From: Clostridia bacterium
Lineage (GTDB): Bacteria; Bacillota; Clostridia; UMGS1883; UMGS1540
DNA: 59,736 nucleotides
Direction of reading: 5' to 3'
Assembly (NCBI GenBank): GCA_017442155.1
Contig: JAFSAU010000026.1
Span: 1-59,736 of the forward strand
Of this stretch, positions 1 to 8,193 are shown one piece after another (position 1 is the stretch's first letter; each line of letters begins with the position of its first letter). The position numbers were made by a program, and so were the translations under genes. The notes beneath the pieces are model-generated. The model saw only the letters and a list, made by a program, of their open reading frames with translations. It was not told where the DNA came from and did not search any database.

Positions 1-207
1 CCCAGACATAACGGAAAAGTAGAACGTTCACACCGTAAAGATAACGAGGAATTTTACGCCACACATACATTTTATTCCTTCGAAGATTTCGCAAAACAAT
101 TAAAGGTACGTAACTATACATACAACAAGTTTCCTATCCGTCCATTAAATTGGAAATCTCCTGACGAATGTATTCACGCTTTTCTTGAAACAGGAGAAAT
201 TTTTTGA
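1..207 (+). CDS. IS transposase, C-terminal fragment (cut by window edge)
   Basis: The reading frame is open from base 1 to a TGA at 205-207 (68 residues). It begins PRHNGKVERSHRKDNEEFY, which matches the third-acid region of rve-type DDE transposases (IS481/IS3 type). The Glu in GKVER is the expected last catalytic acid. The rest of the gene lies outside the window, so whether it is intact cannot be seen. An IS-end-like repeat follows at 252-297, consistent with this being the 3' side of an insertion sequence. The exact family (IS481 rather than IS3) is uncertain. Confidence 0.8.
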   Translation, partial: PRHNGKVERSHRKDNEEFYATHTFYSFEDFAKQLKVRNYTYNKFPIRPLNWKSPDECIHAFLETGEIF

Positions 208-449
208 GGAATTTTGTAACACATCATTGACAAACCTACATTTTACAAAATTTTGTCGTTAAAGAATGCTACCAAAGAAAGTGCGTCCCTAAATAGCCCC
301 TCGTTTAAGAAATATCATACTATTCCATTTCCTTTCGACAATATTCGACAATCTTTAATTGCGAGACGTAATGTTTAGATGCAGAAGTTTTGTCGATATG
401 CAACCTTCGATTGCTCGATATTTTCACATCATAAAATCGATACACCGCT
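208..449. other. Non-coding stretch after the transposase fragment
   Basis: There is no plausible gene here. The stretch contains IS-end-like repeat A (252-297) and otherwise AT-rich sequence without a clear promoter or terminator. Together with the transposase tail it is probably the remaining right end of an insertion sequence. Confidence 0.5.
252..297 (-). repeat. IS-end-like repeat, copy A
   Basis: Read on the minus strand, this stretch aligns with plus-strand 21788-21829 at about 33 of 39 positions with two 1-base gaps. Shared blocks are ATTT-GGG-ACG, TTTGGTAG and AACGA. It lies 45 bases past the stop of the transposase fragment, where the right end of an IS would be expected. The two copies are in opposite orientation and 21.5 kb apart. 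Confidence 0.6.
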
Positions 450-1247
450 CTACTCTTCTTTATTGATCATATCATGGTATTTCGCTATTCTGTCTTCAAG
501 GAATTTTTTCCATGCAGTAGAATCTATAAACGGATTATAGTTATCGGTGATTCTGATACTTTTTCCAATGGTATCGTTATTACCGACATGGTTGCCAAGT
601 AATATATCAACTTTTTCGTTTATAAAAGATTTAATCGCAGGAACAAACCTTTCTCTTATATCTGTAGAAAGTTCGTATTTATCAAGAAAGGGTTTCTTCA
701 TCGAATTCATGCCTACGCCGCCGTGCATTGCGGCTCTTAATGTTGTTTTTCCGTCAGTAACATCAAAGAAAAAAGCCTTTGTTCCCGGAGTATGACCGGG
801 TGCATCTTTACAAAGAATTTTTGTATTTCCAAGTTCTATTATATCGTTATCAGAAATCAAAACATCCGGCTCAAAAGCTTCATAATATTCTGCACCGAGT
901 TCTTTTGCCCATGTTAAATCCTCTTTACCGTTTGCATAGGTTACATCTTCTTTGCCCAAAAATGTTTTTGCGCCTGTAAGTTCTTTTAATGCCTTAACCG
1001 CACCTAAGTGGTCATAATGACCATGTGTTACTACTATGTATTTAATGTCTTTTATTTTAAAACCAAGTTCACATATATTATTTATTACAATATACAGACT
1101 TTGCGGATAACCGGGATCAATAACAATAAGACCGTCACATGTATCAATCAGATGAGTAGATGCAGGAACTGTTCCCACAAAGTAAAGATTTCCGAATATT
1201 TTAAAAGGTTTAGTATACCCTTCCCATGGATGAAAAATATTTGCCAT
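450..1247 (-). CDS. MBL-fold metallo-hydrolase
   Basis: The 265-residue protein has the metallo-beta-lactamase metal motif HGHYDH near residue 76, preceded by GLIVIDPGYP, and a later GHTPG motif. These are the di-zinc ligands of class-B lactamase-like hydrolases. Length is normal for a single-domain cytosolic enzyme and there is no signal peptide. The start ATG has an AAAGGA ribosome site. Base composition is more AT-rich than the genes from 2.6 kb on, and it sits next to an IS remnant, so acquisition by transfer is possible. The substrate cannot be told from sequence; glyoxalase II-like thioesterase, lactonase and lactamase-like roles all share the fold. Confidence 0.85.
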   Translation of the reverse strand: MANIFHPWEGYTKPFKIFGNLYFVGTVPASTHLIDTCDGLIVIDPGYPQSLYIVINNICELGFKIKDIKYIVVTHGHYDHLGAVKALKELTGAKTFLGKEDVTYANGKEDLTWAKELGAEYYEAFEPDVLISDNDIIELGNTKILCKDAPGHTPGTKAFFFDVTDGKTTLRAAMHGGVGMNSMKKPFLDKYELSTDIRERFVPAIKSFINEKVDILLGNHVGNNDTIGKSIRITDNYNPFIDSTAWKKFLEDRIAKYHDMINKEE

Positions 1248-1316
1248 TTTCTTTTTTCCTTTTTATATAATTATTCTATTTAAAATCATAATCGTGTTAT
1301 TGAATAATAGTTCACA

Positions 1317-2531
1317 TTACCAGCTAAGGCCCATGGAGCAATGGCGGTCAACTGTAAATTCGGTAACGCCAAGGTCTATTAATTCCTGCATGCGCGGACC
1401 GCTGACGCCACCCATCATCGCTGCAACCGAAACCGGAAATCCACCGGCGAGCGCTTGCTTGATTTTTTCTTCCGTAACAGTGTGATAGAAATATTCCACC
1501 ACGACATTGTGACGCTTCTGGTCAAGGCCGATTTCACGAGCAACATCTGCAGGGTTTATCATGCCGTCTCTTGTGTTAAAGAGAAGAATTCGTCCTGCAA
1601 TTTCATCGTCGAATACCTCAAGACAAAGTTTCTGCGTTTCTACGTTACCGGTTTTCACCCAAAAATGCTCAAGCAGACGATATTTAACCAGCAGTTTGCG
1701 CACATAAAGCCATTCCTCTCGTGTCAGTGCCGGATGCACCGAAAAGATTGGCTGCATACCTGTCGATGAACAAATGCGAAAAAATTCCTCCATTGTCGGC
1801 ACACGCATTCCCGTGAAGATATCGCTTCTTCTGCGCCAAGCATGCAGTTCACAGAGCTCGTCGTAGGTAAATTCCCAAACATTCCTGTCATACTTACTGC
1901 CTTCTGCAGCCATTGTACCATCTGCAAGTCTGAGTTCTCTTCTTACATTATCATCGTGTACACAAACACCGATGCCGTCTTTTGTAAATTTCGGAATGGT
2001 GATACAGCTTGTAAAGCCCATCTCCGCCGTCATTTGCCAGCCGAATACCGTAGTTATTCCACCGTGACCGTGGTAACGGATGCCGATATCCTTTTCACGA
2101 TAGCCGTAGTTGTGCTTGATTTTTATTGTACGAAGGAAAAGCTTGACACCCTCAGGGATGATAAAGGACAAACGGATTGTGTCGTATCTGTCCAGTGTTG
2201 GTGGCACTCTCCACTCTCTTCTGTAAAATTCTCTGCTATGACCGATTTCATATACCGGCGAGAAATATAATGTATCGCCTGCATCGTCAATCACGCGCAC
2301 CTGTGCTGTCGGATACGCACCGTTCTCGCTTTCGTACATTGCGGTTGTAGAGAGAATGAATACCTCTTCAAACTCCTTGTTACCCTTCACAGTCACGTCG
2401 AAGCTGTGTGCAAATGCATCACCATCCTTAAACCCAGATAACGCCTCAAGTGTGAAATCCTCAATAGCTTGGTCATGAAAAACAATCTCAGGCTCTTTTT
2501 TCATATATGCTTCAAATAAATCTCTTGTCAT
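1317..2531 (-). CDS. GDPD-like TIM-barrel protein with N-terminal beta-sandwich
   Basis: The protein has 404 residues. Residues 1-145 look like a beta-rich domain. Residues 150-404 resemble the glycerophosphodiester phosphodiesterase barrel: HGHGG stands where GDPDs have HRG, and TKDGIGVCVHDDNV matches the TKDG..V..HD segment. The acidic residues that normally bind the metal (PENT and ELDV segments) are replaced by ITTV and ITIP. It may therefore be a non-hydrolytic or differently acting barrel. There is no signal peptide. The start ATG follows GGAAGG. Its substrate is unknown. Confidence 0.6.
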   Translation of the reverse strand: MTRDLFEAYMKKEPEIVFHDQAIEDFTLEALSGFKDGDAFAHSFDVTVKGNKEFEEVFILSTTAMYESENGAYPTAQVRVIDDAGDTLYFSPVYEIGHSREFYRREWRVPPTLDRYDTIRLSFIIPEGVKLFLRTIKIKHNYGYREKDIGIRYHGHGGITTVFGWQMTAEMGFTSCITIPKFTKDGIGVCVHDDNVRRELRLADGTMAAEGSKYDRNVWEFTYDELCELHAWRRRSDIFTGMRVPTMEEFFRICSSTGMQPIFSVHPALTREEWLYVRKLLVKYRLLEHFWVKTGNVETQKLCLEVFDDEIAGRILLFNTRDGMINPADVAREIGLDQKRHNVVVEYFYHTVTEEKIKQALAGGFPVSVAAMMGGVSGPRMQELIDLGVTEFTVDRHCSMGLSW

Positions 2532-2637
2532 ACCATATACCTTCCATTATAATTTTATTTACATTATAACACATCTGGTTTAAAAATTTTAATAATTTAG
2601 AAAAAATAGCATATGCATATTTTATAAAAGTTTGTCG

Positions 2638-3105
2638 TTAAAGAATTTTTTCCATTTCTGTTTTCTGGGCATGCATCCCCATGGCTTCGTAAAATTTCCT
2701 TGCCGAGGTATTGCATTCCCACACATGCAGTGTCAGGTTATAGCAGCCCTCCCGCTTTGCAAAATCCACCACAAAATCATACAGTGCCTGGCCGATACGC
2801 TGACCGCGCATGGTTTCATCCACGCACAGATCGTCAATATACAGCGTTTTTATATCTGTCAGAATGTTATCGTCCCTGTACTGCCGCAGGACGCAGAAAG
2901 CGTAGCCCGCCACCTGTCCGTCCACCTCGGCAACAAAAATCGGTCTGTTCTCATCCTGCAATAGCTTTGTCAGCTCGGCCGGCCGGTACTTAACTGCACC
3001 GGATTTAAAAATATCCGGCCGTCCTGCGTGATGAATTTCCAGCACCTGCGCGAGAAGCTTCAAAATTTCTTTCTGATCCGTTTGCACGGCTCTCCGTATT
3101 TTCAT
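2638..3105 (-). CDS. GNAT-family N-acetyltransferase
   Basis: This is a 155-residue protein starting MKIRRAVQTDQKEIL. That ATG has GAGAGG 8 bases upstream; an upstream in-frame start at 3135 has no such site. The motif A region reads IDDLCVDETMRGQRIGQAL, with the Q/R-x-x-G-x-G/A acetyl-CoA pyrophosphate loop, and the motif B region reads YNLTLHVWECNTSARKFYE. These are typical of GNAT acyltransferases. It follows topB by 13 bases on the same strand and is probably cotranscribed. The acceptor is unknown. Confidence 0.88.
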   Translation of the reverse strand: MKIRRAVQTDQKEILKLLAQVLEIHHAGRPDIFKSGAVKYRPAELTKLLQDENRPIFVAEVDGQVAGYAFCVLRQYRDDNILTDIKTLYIDDLCVDETMRGQRIGQALYDFVVDFAKREGCYNLTLHVWECNTSARKFYEAMGMHAQKTEMEKIL

Positions 3106-3118
3106 ACTAACATCCTCT

Positions 3119-5227
3119 CTATTCGCTGAAATCAAAAACGGCTCTTCCGTTTTCCAGCTTCAGCCTCGCTGAAAATGCTTTGCCGTTTTTCGGCGAAACA
3201 AAACCCTCGATTTTATGCGTTTTCCCCGTTTTCAACATATGCCGTACATTGGCAATGGAAACAACCCGGGAGCATATCACATTGCTGACGGAAAACCGGC
3301 ATCCTTTTTCCTTATAGCCACTGCATCCGTAGCCGAAGCTTGTACGCACCACGGTTTCCCCGCACAGTGGACATTTCCCTGCTACGTCGCCAAAAAATCC
3401 GTCATCCGTATCCAGATGCGGCGGTGCCTCCCGCTTTGCAAAGACCTCCCGGATTTCCGTTTCCGCAATCGCAATGCTGTCCGCAACCGTACAGTCTCCC
3501 CGGAACACTCTTTTCAGTGCCTTTCCAACCTCTGCCGTTTTATATTTATCCATGCTGATTTGCATTCGGCCGAGGGATTCAATGAGATTTTCACCATCCG
3601 GCAAAATCCTGTACACATCTTTTTTCAGTTCGATATACCGGCTTTTTTTCGCATTCTCTATAATTCCCGTCCGGGTCGCTTCCGTCCCCAGCTCCAGCCC
3701 CTCGAAAACCGCCTTATATTCTTCCTCGTCGTTTTCCTCTTCTGCCGCCTTCTTTTTGTCCTCCCGAAACGGATTTTTGAGATAATTATTCAGTGTTTCA
3801 ATCGTATAATGCCGGGGCGGCTGGGTTTCTTTTTCCACGGGCTTAAAATCTGTATTTACCCGGTCGCCTTTTTCAAGCTTTGGCAGAATTTTATCCTTTT
3901 TGGAGGCATCGTCATATTTTGTCCATCCCGGCTCTAAAATCACCGTCCCCTTTAAGGTGAATTCCTCGTACTCGCCTATTTTTACTGTGATTTCCGTTTT
4001 TTCTGCTACACAGTCCTCCGCGCAAAATACCGCCACAAACCGACGCATAATGGCAGAGTATACCGTAAATTCCGCCTCGGACAAATCCGTTTTTTTCGGT
4101 ATTTTATACGTTGGCGTGAGTGCAGAGTGGGATTCGATTTTCGAGTCGTCGAAAATCGTTTTTCCCTCCTTGAATTTAACCGGATATCCGATTTCAGAAA
4201 CCGCTTTCAGAATGGCCTTCACCTTGTCTTTTTCCGCTGTGGCAAGATATTCCGAGTTCGTTCTGGGGTAGGTAACATACCCTTTTTCATACAGCTCCTG
4301 CACAATTTTCAGGCTCGCATCCATAGGCATCTTATATTTTTTCCCAAGGAAATTCTGTAGCTTCGTGAGTGAATACAGCTTGCCCGGCCTGAGGATATCC
4401 TTTTTCTTCTTTTTCTCCGTCACCACGGCCTCTGCCGCATTGTATACCGCGCACAGCTTCTCTGCCTTACTGCGTGCATTTTTCTCAAACTGTTCCCGGC
4501 TGGTAAGCTCTATTTCCTCCCCGTTGGTCACAGCCCGGCTTACAACACCGTAATAGGGTTCGGGCTTGAAATTCCGGATTGCCATGTCCCTGTCGTATAT
4601 AGCCTTCACAATCGGGACAATGACCCGTCCCACCCGGAGAAGTCTTCCGTTTTTTAAGGTTGCAAAGCGAGTGAGATTTACGCCGTACAGCCAGTCTATA
4701 TAGGTCCGTGCATATCCTTCATTCGCCAGATTTTCATATTCCGTTTCCGGCTTCATCTCCGAAAGAGCCGCACGTATTGTTTCCGGTGTCTGGTCCGGCA
4801 GCCACAGCCGCATAAAAGGCTTTTCCTTCTCTTTCGCCTGCTCCACGCAAATCCGGATAATGATTTCCCCCTCCCGGTCTGCGTCTCCGGCATTGATAAT
4901 CATATCCACATCATCACGGGCAATCAGTGCTTTAATGGTTTCAAATTGTTTTTTTACACCTGCATCCACCGTCCGGCTTTTCGGGTCCTTCCGAAGCTCA
5001 AATATGAATTTTTCAGGAAAGCAGGGGATGTTTTTCATCGTCCAGCGATTGGTACCGTCGGGCGAGGGTTCGTATTTTTCAATATCGGCCAAAGAAAAAA
5101 GGTGGCCGAACACCCAGGTTATAATATATTCATCGCCGACAAGAAACCCGTCAGCCCGTTTCATACTGCCAATGCTTGCCGCGATGTTGCGTGCAAGGCT
5201 CGGCTTTTCTGCAATAATCAGTTTAAT
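3119..5227 (-). CDS. topB: DNA topoisomerase III (type IA), apparent ATT start
   Basis: The protein relaxes and decatenates DNA through a tyrosine-linked intermediate. The toprim segment NAGDADREGE (acids near residues 115-119) and the active-site Tyr near residue 320 in YVTYPRTNSEYL are present. The C-terminus has one zinc-ribbon-like CPLCGE motif. The first ATG, at 5164, would remove the N-terminal AEKPSLAR segment containing the catalytic Glu7. The frame stays open upstream to IKLIIAEKPS, where homologues read MKLIIAEKPS, and the codon at the Met position is ATT (5225-5227), with GAGGGG 8 bases upstream. I therefore place the start there, giving 702 residues. A sequencing error or a mutated start remains possible. 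Confidence 0.88.
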   Translation of the reverse strand: MKLIIAEKPSLARNIAASIGSMKRADGFLVGDEYIITWVFGHLFSLADIEKYEPSPDGTNRWTMKNIPCFPEKFIFELRKDPKSRTVDAGVKKQFETIKALIARDDVDMIINAGDADREGEIIIRICVEQAKEKEKPFMRLWLPDQTPETIRAALSEMKPETEYENLANEGYARTYIDWLYGVNLTRFATLKNGRLLRVGRVIVPIVKAIYDRDMAIRNFKPEPYYGVVSRAVTNGEEIELTSREQFEKNARSKAEKLCAVYNAAEAVVTEKKKKKDILRPGKLYSLTKLQNFLGKKYKMPMDASLKIVQELYEKGYVTYPRTNSEYLATAEKDKVKAILKAVSEIGYPVKFKEGKTIFDDSKIESHSALTPTYKIPKKTDLSEAEFTVYSAIMRRFVAVFCAEDCVAEKTEITVKIGEYEEFTLKGTVILEPGWTKYDDASKKDKILPKLEKGDRVNTDFKPVEKETQPPRHYTIETLNNYLKNPFREDKKKAAEEENDEEEYKAVFEGLELGTEATRTGIIENAKKSRYIELKKDVYRILPDGENLIESLGRMQISMDKYKTAEVGKALKRVFRGDCTVADSIAIAETEIREVFAKREAPPHLDTDDGFFGDVAGKCPLCGETVVRTSFGYGCSGYKEKGCRFSVSNVICSRVVSIANVRHMLKTGKTHKIEGFVSPKNGKAFSARLKLENGRAVFDFSE

Positions 5228-5297
5228 GTGTCTCGCCCCTCTTTTTTCCGTATTCTATAAAGTCTTTTCCGTCAAAACAAGTACAAATCATATATTT

Positions 5298-5849
5298 TCA
5301 GTCTGCCCATATCTCCGGAAAACGGGTACGAATAAAAATGCTCATTGCGTCCTCCGGCTTTTGCTTCAGCCCATACGCTTCCATTTCTTTTCGGATAGCC
5401 CGCCGGGCAAAGTCCATTTCTTTTTCTCCAATCCGGGAAAATGGCTTCACCGAAAAATTCCCGAGTGCTTCCTGCTCTTTTAAAAAAATATATACATCAG
5501 GAATTTCTGTTACCCTTTTTACCGGTACGGCTTCTGTGCAGACTGTCACACCTCTGATCTGTGTAGGATTTTCCAGTTTTTCTATCCGACGGCACTCATA
5601 CAGATACCCCTTCCGCCCTCGATACAAAATCGAAAAGGCATCCCGAAAATACTCTGTATATACAGGATTCCCTGTCTTATCAAAGCCGAAAGGATAGAAG
5701 CTAAAAGGTTTTGGCACAGGCTTTACGGCATACAGAAGTGCCACATTTGGATTTTCCGAAAAATACACGTACGGTCTTCCGTGTTCCGACAACTGCGGTT
5801 TCAGCACTTTCAGTCCTCCCCTGGGACTTCCATGATATACAACCTGCAT
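5298..5849 (-). CDS. ADP-ribosyltransferase-like (ART-fold) protein
   Basis: The protein has 183 residues and a strong GGGGGG ribosome site. It starts MQVVYHGSPRGGLKVLKP and continues RPYVYFSENPNVALLYA, the H-G-S ... Y-F-S pattern seen in PARP-like/ART-fold proteins such as DUF3990. Later SILYRGRKGYLYEC would be the conserved central strand. I do not see a confident catalytic Glu motif. It lies between topB and a P-loop protein on the same strand. The function is unknown; an RNA- or nucleotide-directed transferase or a small toxin-like enzyme are both conceivable. Confidence 0.5.
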   Translation of the reverse strand: MQVVYHGSPRGGLKVLKPQLSEHGRPYVYFSENPNVALLYAVKPVPKPFSFYPFGFDKTGNPVYTEYFRDAFSILYRGRKGYLYECRRIEKLENPTQIRGVTVCTEAVPVKRVTEIPDVYIFLKEQEALGNFSVKPFSRIGEKEMDFARRAIRKEMEAYGLKQKPEDAMSIFIRTRFPEIWAD

Positions 5850-5869
5850 TTTTACCCCCCTTCCGGATG

Positions 5870-6454
5870 CTATAATCCGAATCTTTCTTTTATCCTTTCA
5901 GCCACCGTTTCCGGTGCAAGGTGGGAATTATCAATTTTAATATAGTTCTCAAAAGGAATTTCGCCGTCGTAGCTTTCACAGCGATGCTTTTCGTCGGCAC
6001 CCAGAAGAAGCTGTTCCGAAAATGCCAGATTTCGCTTGGAGGGTTTACTGGCAAGCCTGTTTTCCGTTTTATTCCGCTCCAGCCGCACACGCTGCGGTGC
6101 CACAAGCTCCACATAATATACCTCTGTACCATATGGCGCAAAAATACTTTTTACGTGTTCGATATACGCCCAGTCCGACTGCATATCAAATGCCCACATA
6201 TACGTAAAAATCAGGCCATAGCCGTCAGATTTGGCAAACTCTTCAAAAATCACGTCCCGAAGCCGATTCACCGCCACACTATTGCGCGTTTTAAATATCT
6301 CCAGCACCGGCTCCAGCATCATATGGTTGTGAAAGAGAGATAACTCCGTTATTTTTGCAAGTGCCTGTCCCACCGTCATTTTTCCGACGGCAGTATTTCC
6401 GATTAAAAAAACTAATTTCAAGTCTTTGTCTCCATTCTTCCCGGGTTCAACCAT
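5870..6454 (-). CDS. P-loop nucleotide kinase-like protein
   Basis: The Walker A motif is LIGNTAVGKMT, near residue 20 from the chosen ATG, followed by ELSLFHNHMMLEP. The arrangement resembles shikimate-kinase/zeta-like small P-loop kinases. RLERNKTENR later resembles a lid/arginine region. The ATG at 6454 gives about 194 residues. A TTG at 6502, four bases past the upstream gene's stop, would add 16 residues; neither has a strong ribosome site. The substrate is unknown. It is probably cotranscribed with the HAD gene upstream. Confidence 0.6.
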   Translation of the reverse strand: MVEPGKNGDKDLKLVFLIGNTAVGKMTVGQALAKITELSLFHNHMMLEPVLEIFKTRNSVAVNRLRDVIFEEFAKSDGYGLIFTYMWAFDMQSDWAYIEHVKSIFAPYGTEVYYVELVAPQRVRLERNKTENRLASKPSKRNLAFSEQLLLGADEKHRCESYDGEIPFENYIKIDNSHLAPETVAERIKERFGL

Positions 6455-6505
6455 ATTCTTTCTGCCAGTATTGACCGTGGCTCTTTCCTGCCGTAAAAAC
6501 AACCC

Positions 6506-7189
6506 CTACAAAATGTCTTTAATCTCAAGCAGTGTATTTACAATATAATCGGCCCGGAGCTTCTCCGGCACTGCTTCATGGGTATGGTTATACCATATGG
6601 TTTTCATGCCGCATCCTGCGCCGCCGGCAATGTCGGCCGTGAGAGAATCGCCGATAACAACGGTTTCTGCCGCCGTTATCCCGTCCAGAGTTTTGAGACA
6701 TGCGTCGAAAAAGGCCTTTTCCGGCTTCGGATGCCCGATTTCCTCGGAAGTAAAAAGGTGCTCGAAATACTGCAGCATATTGGCCTTTGTCAGCCGTTTT
6801 ATCTGGCGGGCAGGGGACGCATTACTGGCAACGCAGAGAATATATTTGGGGGAAAGATACTCTAAAATTTCATATGCCCCTTCTACCGGCGCGGCACTCT
6901 CTGCAATATATTTGCGAAAACCGTCGTCAAAACGCACCGGGTCATATCCTTCTATTCCGAGTCTTTCAAAAATCAGCTTCCAACGGATTTGATACAGTTC
7001 CTCCTTTGTGAGATGACCTTCCTCAATTTCTTCCCACAGCTTTCCGTTAATTTCCCAGAATACCGGGAACATTTCCTCTCTGTAGGGAACGCCCCAGTCT
7101 GCAAAGACACCCCGCATAGAGTCCCGGGCACAGATACCGAAATCTAAAAGTGTATTATCCACATCCATCAGAACGGCCTTGATTTTCAT
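6506..7189 (-). CDS. HAD-family hydrolase, YjjG-like
   Basis: The haloacid dehalogenase motif I is DVDNTLLDF near residue 10. Motif II includes CVASNAS, and motif III/IV read HPKPEKAFF and VVIGDSLTADIAGG. The DNTLLDF start and the cap layout resemble YjjG-type noncanonical pyrimidine nucleotidases (about 225 residues). GGAG is 9 bases before the ATG at 7189; another in-frame ATG at 7195 is only 3 bases from it. The assignment to HAD is firm; the nucleotidase role is inferred from resemblance. Confidence 0.85.
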   Translation of the reverse strand: MKIKAVLMDVDNTLLDFGICARDSMRGVFADWGVPYREEMFPVFWEINGKLWEEIEEGHLTKEELYQIRWKLIFERLGIEGYDPVRFDDGFRKYIAESAAPVEGAYEILEYLSPKYILCVASNASPARQIKRLTKANMLQYFEHLFTSEEIGHPKPEKAFFDACLKTLDGITAAETVVIGDSLTADIAGGAGCGMKTIWYNHTHEAVPEKLRADYIVNTLLEIKDIL

Positions 7190-7211
7190 TTTCATTTTCT
7201 CCTTTTATTGC

Positions 7212-7730
7212 TTACTGCTGCCGCCCGTAACTGTCTCCTTTTGCCAGCACACGGGTGAGCGGATAAATCAGCACGCCACAACAAAAATTACTGATTCCGT
7301 GTACAATATCCCAGGGAATTCCCGCCAGAATCCACGCAAGCATGCCATCCAAATTCAGACCAAACAAAAGTGCCTGGGCCGGGGCGTAGAGCGTACCGTA
7401 CAAAAAACCGTGCAGCGCGCAAATCATCATATAAATAAGAGGCCGGATTTTCGGAGAAATTCTCTTCGGCAAAAGCATGGTCATCCCCCAAAGAGCCGTC
7501 CAGATATAGAGATATGGCACCCACCAGGTTGCAAAACCGGCAAAAAGGCCGGTGAGAAAAACAAAGACATAAATCGGGTACAGTGCTTTTTTCCGGTATA
7601 CTACCGTAACCGCGACGACGAAAACTCCAACCAAATGTATGTTGGGGAACAGCTCCATCAGCATCTTTGATGCGTACATCAGTGCCCCAAGTGCGCTGAA
7701 TACGGCAATTTCTTTTACTGTAAGCTTCAT
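7212..7730 (-). CDS. ECF transporter S component (probable cobalamin type)
   Basis: This is a small membrane protein of 172 residues with about five to six hydrophobic segments (ALGALMYAS..., VGVFVVAVTVVY, IYVFVFLTGLFAGF and others), the size and pattern of ECF substrate-binding S subunits. GGAG precedes the ATG by 5 bases; the start lies one base before the stop of the DUF4430 lipoprotein gene, so translation is coupled. No ECF ATPases or T subunit are nearby, so it probably shares the cell-wide module. The DUF4430 neighbours and the nearby B12 riboswitch make cobalamin the likeliest ligand; this is inference. Confidence 0.75.
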   Translation of the reverse strand: MKLTVKEIAVFSALGALMYASKMLMELFPNIHLVGVFVVAVTVVYRKKALYPIYVFVFLTGLFAGFATWWVPYLYIWTALWGMTMLLPKRISPKIRPLIYMMICALHGFLYGTLYAPAQALLFGLNLDGMLAWILAGIPWDIVHGISNFCCGVLIYPLTRVLAKGDSYGRQQ

Positions 7731-7731
7731 T

Positions 7732-8151
7732 TTACTCCGCCTTAAACATATAGTCGGCACCATCCGTTACGGGCGTGGCGTCCACCCCGGCTGCAGCGTA
7801 TGCCCCTTCTACATAAAACGCCCAGTATTTTCCGTCCTTTTCAAAGTCCAGCGTGATGCCGTTTACGGTTTTGACATACAGACCGTACGCCCCTGCGTCC
7901 CCAGCAATCAACCCGTTTTTCAAAAGAGCTTCCCCAACGGTTTCCTCATCCGTATGCACCGCAAACACCGTCTTGTTTCCCTCGGCATCCACCACCGAAA
8001 AGGCAAAGGTGTGCGCCCCCTCGCCTACTGTGCCGCCATCCGTTACCGTGCCGCTATCTCCCTCCGGATTCTGCCGCACGCAGCCGGCTAAAGCCAACAC
8101 CGCCACCAGTAAAAGTACTAAAAATGTTGTTGTTTTTTCTGTTCTTTTCAT
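7732..8151 (-). CDS. DUF4430 lipoprotein (small)
   Basis: A 139-residue lipoprotein: MKRTEKTT, a hydrophobic stretch and the lipobox LALAGC near residue 22. The mature part (DDGG-like linker, then GEALLKNGLIAGD...GLYVKTVNGITLDF...WAFYVEGAYAAAGVD) fits DUF4430, which corresponds to the C-terminal beta domain of transcobalamin/intrinsic factor. AGGAG lies upstream of the ATG. It lies between ktrA and the S-component gene and probably delivers ligand to the S component at the outer membrane face. The B12 role is inferred. Confidence 0.8.
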   Translation of the reverse strand: MKRTEKTTTFLVLLLVAVLALAGCVRQNPEGDSGTVTDGGTVGEGAHTFAFSVVDAEGNKTVFAVHTDEETVGEALLKNGLIAGDAGAYGLYVKTVNGITLDFEKDGKYWAFYVEGAYAAAGVDATPVTDGADYMFKAE

Positions 8152-8193
8152 TGTTTTATCTCCTGTCCCCAAAGTATTTACTATACAATTCAA

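Noticed and set aside
252..2646. A 16-base identical direct repeat TTTGTCGTTAAAGAAT at 252-267 and 2631-2646 flanking the first two genes
   Set aside because: A match of this length is expected about once by chance in an AT-rich window of this size, and the second copy overlaps the GNAT stop region.
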